This document shows, in pieces, positions 60,688 to 64,000 of a stretch of 64,000 nt of DNA. The notes beneath the pieces were generated by a model. That model saw nothing but the letters and a program-made list of their open reading frames with translations. It ran no database searches and was not told where the DNA came from. The stretch is from Isoetes taiwanensis. Lineage: Eukaryota > Streptophyta > Lycopodiopsida > Isoetales > Isoetaceae. The first letter of the stretch is position 1. Every line of letters starts with the position of its first letter. The stretch lies in NCBI GenBank assembly GCA_021234155.1, contig JAJEKV010000114.1, positions 1 through 64,000 on the forward strand, read 5' to 3'. The translations under genes were made by a program, and so were the position numbers.

Positions 60688-63084
60688 CTGCATAAGGATT
60701 GCATAGACAGGTCTATACTGATGCACCACATCAGTGGTCCATGTTTTGAACATGCACCCTTTCAGCATAAAATAGTTGACAGTCTTTGCAGCCATTTCTC
60801 TGTAAGAATTCAACTGCCATAGGTGCATGCTTATCAACTTCGTTGATATAACCATTAGAATAATGAAATTTTAAGGAATCCGTATGATAAGATCATTTGT
60901 CTGCATTGCAAAAGGAAAATCTGCCAAATCGAAAGAAAAAAGAAAAGTGCATAAAAACCTAACTTACCAAGGGTTTCTAATGGATTTGAGAGCTACAACC
61001 TGCTATAGCCAAATCTCTGTGCATTATGCTCCTCGGCAAGAAATTTCGGCAAGAAGTTCCGCTCGTTTCTCCGCATGATCTTAGACGCAATGCTCTTTAA
61101 AATTTCGTGGTCTTTTTCCACAGCATTAAGGTGCGACAGAACCCAGAATGCACCTGCATAGGCACTGCTTGGCCGAAAGGACTCACAAAAATATCAGATT
61201 TATAGCTCAATCACTGCATATTATTAGAGCAATGACATAGTATTGAAGAAAATCATCATCAGATCTTTAGGTAGGTAGTCACTTTAGCTCCAAAAGATGA
61301 AAGTCTCTAAAAGATTCATGGTCTGATAAATTTGCTATCAACAATCCAATTATACAATACCTAAAAGTCTGATTTGCACCAACAGTCCCAAAGCAATTCT
61401 ATACAAATCATAAACTTGTGTATAAGAACATCCAAACTATGTATTACATTGCATCATGATGAGCTGCATCCACAACATTGGATTGGCCAAAGTCTTTTAA
61501 CAGAAAGTACAAAAATATGAGGAACCAATTAGGCCCATCCCCAATGCCTTGCAAGAATTTCAGTCATATCTCCGGCTTGTGTCAAGGGCATGCTTACATT
61601 ATGTCGGGCCAAAATCATATGGCATGAAAGATATAAAATGCACGCATGTCCACAATGACCATCACATTATTTTAGCTGTGGAGCCAAGTAATATATTGTA
61701 GTTGCAGAATGGTAGCAACAAATGTATAACTAAAGCACAAATATATAAAAGGCATAAAGCACGAATGTATAAAGAAGACATACCCTTTAAGACATAGCAG
61801 ATCTCCACTCTGAATCCATATTTGTAAAGATCATAGCACTGTGTATGAGAATCAAATTGCAAGCGACAGAAGAATAAACAACATCCCTATAACTCTTAGT
61901 AATGTATAAAGACTGATTGTTTGGGTATGTTCGTCAGCCTCTTCAACCTCTTGCAATCAAAATTAAGGCACAAATCTATTTCTACAAATCCAAGCAGAGC
62001 GAGTTTAAGAGTCGGACAATAGAAAGACTTGAAGATAAAGACACAACGGCCTTCCAGAATCATCCCTGGATGTGCAACCACAATATTTGAAAATCTAGAA
62101 GCAATTACATGACATAAAGCAAGCACGGTTTCCTGATTCTACAACAGAGCATAAGAGTTAAAAAAAAAAAAAAACCTTACCACGTAGATTCTGATTAAAG
62201 AGCAGACCCTGCCTGCACTTTTAGGGCAACCATCAGGCCTGCACTAGATTAAAGGGATGACCTAAACAATATCCCTATTACTTCTAGTGCATAGGACTGA
62301 TCCTTTGCTTGATAGCTTGGATTGTTTGAGAAATGCATTATAGTTTTACTATTGATCCAACAAACCATAAATCTGGCACAACCATCTGCGAATAAATAAA
62401 AAATGAAAAGGAATCAGGCCCAAGAATTCAGAAGGTGCTACGACCTGTTATAACCTAAGATGATTATCAATAAACCAAACTTGGACGTATGCTTCCAGAA
62501 CAGAAGGATCCGATGCCAGAACCAAGCTTTACTATGAAGTGCATCCACTTGCACGATAGAAGATAAAAAAAACGTAATCTTACAGTATAACCAGCCGGCT
62601 AAAGAAGAATATGAATTAACCTCATCAAGGAGCAACAACATTTACACCGATGCAATAAGAAATTGCAATATACCTTTGCTCCACCGTGAAGCCCAGATGC
62701 ATGTAAATTTTGCATAGCATCCATATAGTACTATAACCTCTCGACTGGATAAGGGCAGTGCCAAACGAAATCCAAAAGCAAAAAATGATACGGGCAAAAG
62801 TTCTTCGATTTTTGGAATATCGAAAATTATTTCCAGCTGCGAAAAACCCTTATACCTTAGAAAATCAATTTTAAAAAAATTCCAAAAACTTTTTTGGCCA
62901 TACCGGATAATCTCAAATTAAAGGGTTGATAGAAGAAAACAAGTGAAGGACAAACTAAGCTAACCAGCAAATCTATGCATCTAAAGCCTAAACTTGCAAG
63001 AAATATACCAACCTGAACAAGAACAGAACAGAAGGCTTCTTGTTGTAAGGAGACCGGTGCAACAGGTTGCCGCTCAAGCTCCAT
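60688..63084 (-). CDS. Unidentified multi-exon gene, 5' part
   Basis: Six minus-strand exons with consistent splice sites and matching phases: 63084-63013 (ATG, MELERQPVAPVSLQQEAF...), 62730-62674 (YYMDAMQNLHASGLHGG), 61838-61784 (CYDLYKYGFRVEICYVLK), 61547-61448 (DGPNWFLIFLYFLLKDF...), 61164-61000 (AFWVLSHLNAVEKDHEILKS, then RRNERNFLPKFLAEEHNAQ) and 60799-60688 (MAAKTVNYFMLKGCMFKTWT). Phases run 0, 0, 0-1, 1-2, 2-2, 2-0 without a stop. An additional exon may hide between 62.67 and 61.84 kb. I recognise no family. A further candidate exon is at about 58906-58843. Agreement of six phases supports a real gene; intron-rich AT-poor exons fit this genome's beta-amylase gene. Confidence 0.45.
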
Positions 63085-64000
63085 CAAGGCAAATGCTCAC
63101 TGCCTTTGCAAAAGCCATTTAAGGCAAAACTCTGTATCATTTATACTAGTCAGGTAAAAGGGCAAGAGAGCCATTATAAATCCATAGCCTCCTGTCTATT
63201 TTTCTAGAAAATTTTTCATGGAAACAAAAGCTAACCTGTGCCCATGTAAAACTGTGTATTTGCTGAATCAAAGTGATTTGCCATCAGATATCTTGGCTCT
63301 TGAAAATCTGAAGCAGTAATGCTGATCTAAATAGATGTAGCGACCAGCAGGGGCTGGCTATGACGATCCAACAAAGCCGTTTAGGACAAAACGTTATTTG
63401 GTAATGCCATATTCAGCCTTCACCATGTATTGTGAAACCGTGCCAACCTATTTTCGGCAACAAATCCAGCAGCAAAGTTATGCATATCTGCAACTATATT
63501 TTTAACCGATTTTTGCAAATTCTAAGTAGCATATCTTCCAGAATAGCATTTCGCGAATAGCTTCATGGCGAAAATAGGTTCAAACCTGTGATCACAGAGT
63601 CCCGGTTCCGGCATTACCTGTTCCGGCTATTTTTCTCTAGGACGTTGCTAGGGTTTTGATGCCCTAGGTCGATTTCTAAAGACTTATCATATGGAAAGGG
63701 ATAAAAGACTTATCATATTGCAGTATCCTATACATAAAAAGTTGTTTTTTTTTGTGGCCAATGTCAATACAGGCCACTTACTTTAAATACCCAAGGACTT
63801 AGATAAAGTTGGCATCCAGGCTACAATGTTTATTTTAAATATCCTGAGCATGAGCCTTTAACAAGGCAAATTATAGGCTCTGGGAACCTTAAGTAGCAAG
63901 CCTTAGCTTTGGCAACATGGTCTGGAGGGGTTAAAATAAGCCAATAATTATGGGCTTTATAAAATGCAATGGTTTTGACTATGGGAAACAATTTGGTGCA
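63085..64000. other. Unassigned; presumed 5' flank of the unidentified gene
   Basis: No coding sequence, repeat or RNA gene recognised. Two near-identical phrases GACTTATCATAT(G/T) occur 27 bases apart near 63680-63710. CTAGGACGTTGCTAGGGTTTTGATGCC around 63640 is typical of plant 5' leaders, but I cannot place a start site. Confidence 0.3.

Overview
The window reads as nuclear DNA of a land plant. It contains one spliced, apparently intact plant beta-amylase gene, a second unidentified spliced gene, and a large amount of decayed transposable-element DNA with plant-type signatures: an initiator-Met tRNA primer site, a Ty3/gypsy chromovirus, an L1-type LINE with DUF4283 and zinc-knuckle ORF1, copia-like LTRs, and pentatricopeptide-repeat (PPR) fragments. 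A DUF7869-like 'DKMDQ...HTHDDID' transposon protein beside PPR debris makes me think of a fern or another non-angiosperm, but that is inference. There are no bacterial or organellar features.

Layout. 1-7.4 kb (minus): a decayed LINE with ORF1 at 7.4-5.05 kb and ORF2 endonuclease/RT at 3.26-0.1 kb. Between the ORFs sits a PPR fragment carrying a threefold in-frame tandem repeat. 7.4-14 kb: mostly unassigned, with a MITE at 13.1 kb. 14.15-17.98 kb: a non-autonomous copia-like element containing a cluster of 'CCTATG...CATAGG' palindromes. 19.3-19.95 kb: direct repeats around a tRNA-like SINE head.

20.8-41.8 kb: a minus-strand locus that starts at a TATA box and ATG near 41.8 kb and ends near 21.2 kb in an FCP1/NIF-phosphatase-like domain. 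It is littered with more than 20 copies of a 28-nt palindrome (half-site GCATTCTCGACTCG), part of them in a tandem array of about 315 bp period. A 13-kb chromovirus (27.02-40.01 kb, LTRs about 1.65 kb) is inserted in that array. Its first ORF begins with the residues of the histone H3 tail (ARTKQT).

42.7-45.9 kb (plus): a DUF7869-like transposon protein pseudogene, split by a second copy of the 13-kb MITE with a GTGA target duplication. 46.3-47.1 kb: PPR pseudogene. 47.57-52.58 kb: a 2.5-kb tandem duplication, each unit holding a poly(A)-ended sequence. 53.6-56.3 kb (plus): the eight-exon beta-amylase gene, by motif a member of the BAM2/7/8 subfamily without a BZR1 domain. 57.7 kb: a LINE 3' zinc-domain fragment. 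60.7-63.08 kb (minus): six phase-compatible exons of an unrecognised gene. The last 0.9 kb holds nothing I can assign.

How it fits together: only the beta-amylase and the unidentified minus-strand gene look functional. The rest records successive insertions: palindrome-rich array, then chromovirus, and DUF7869 element, then MITE.
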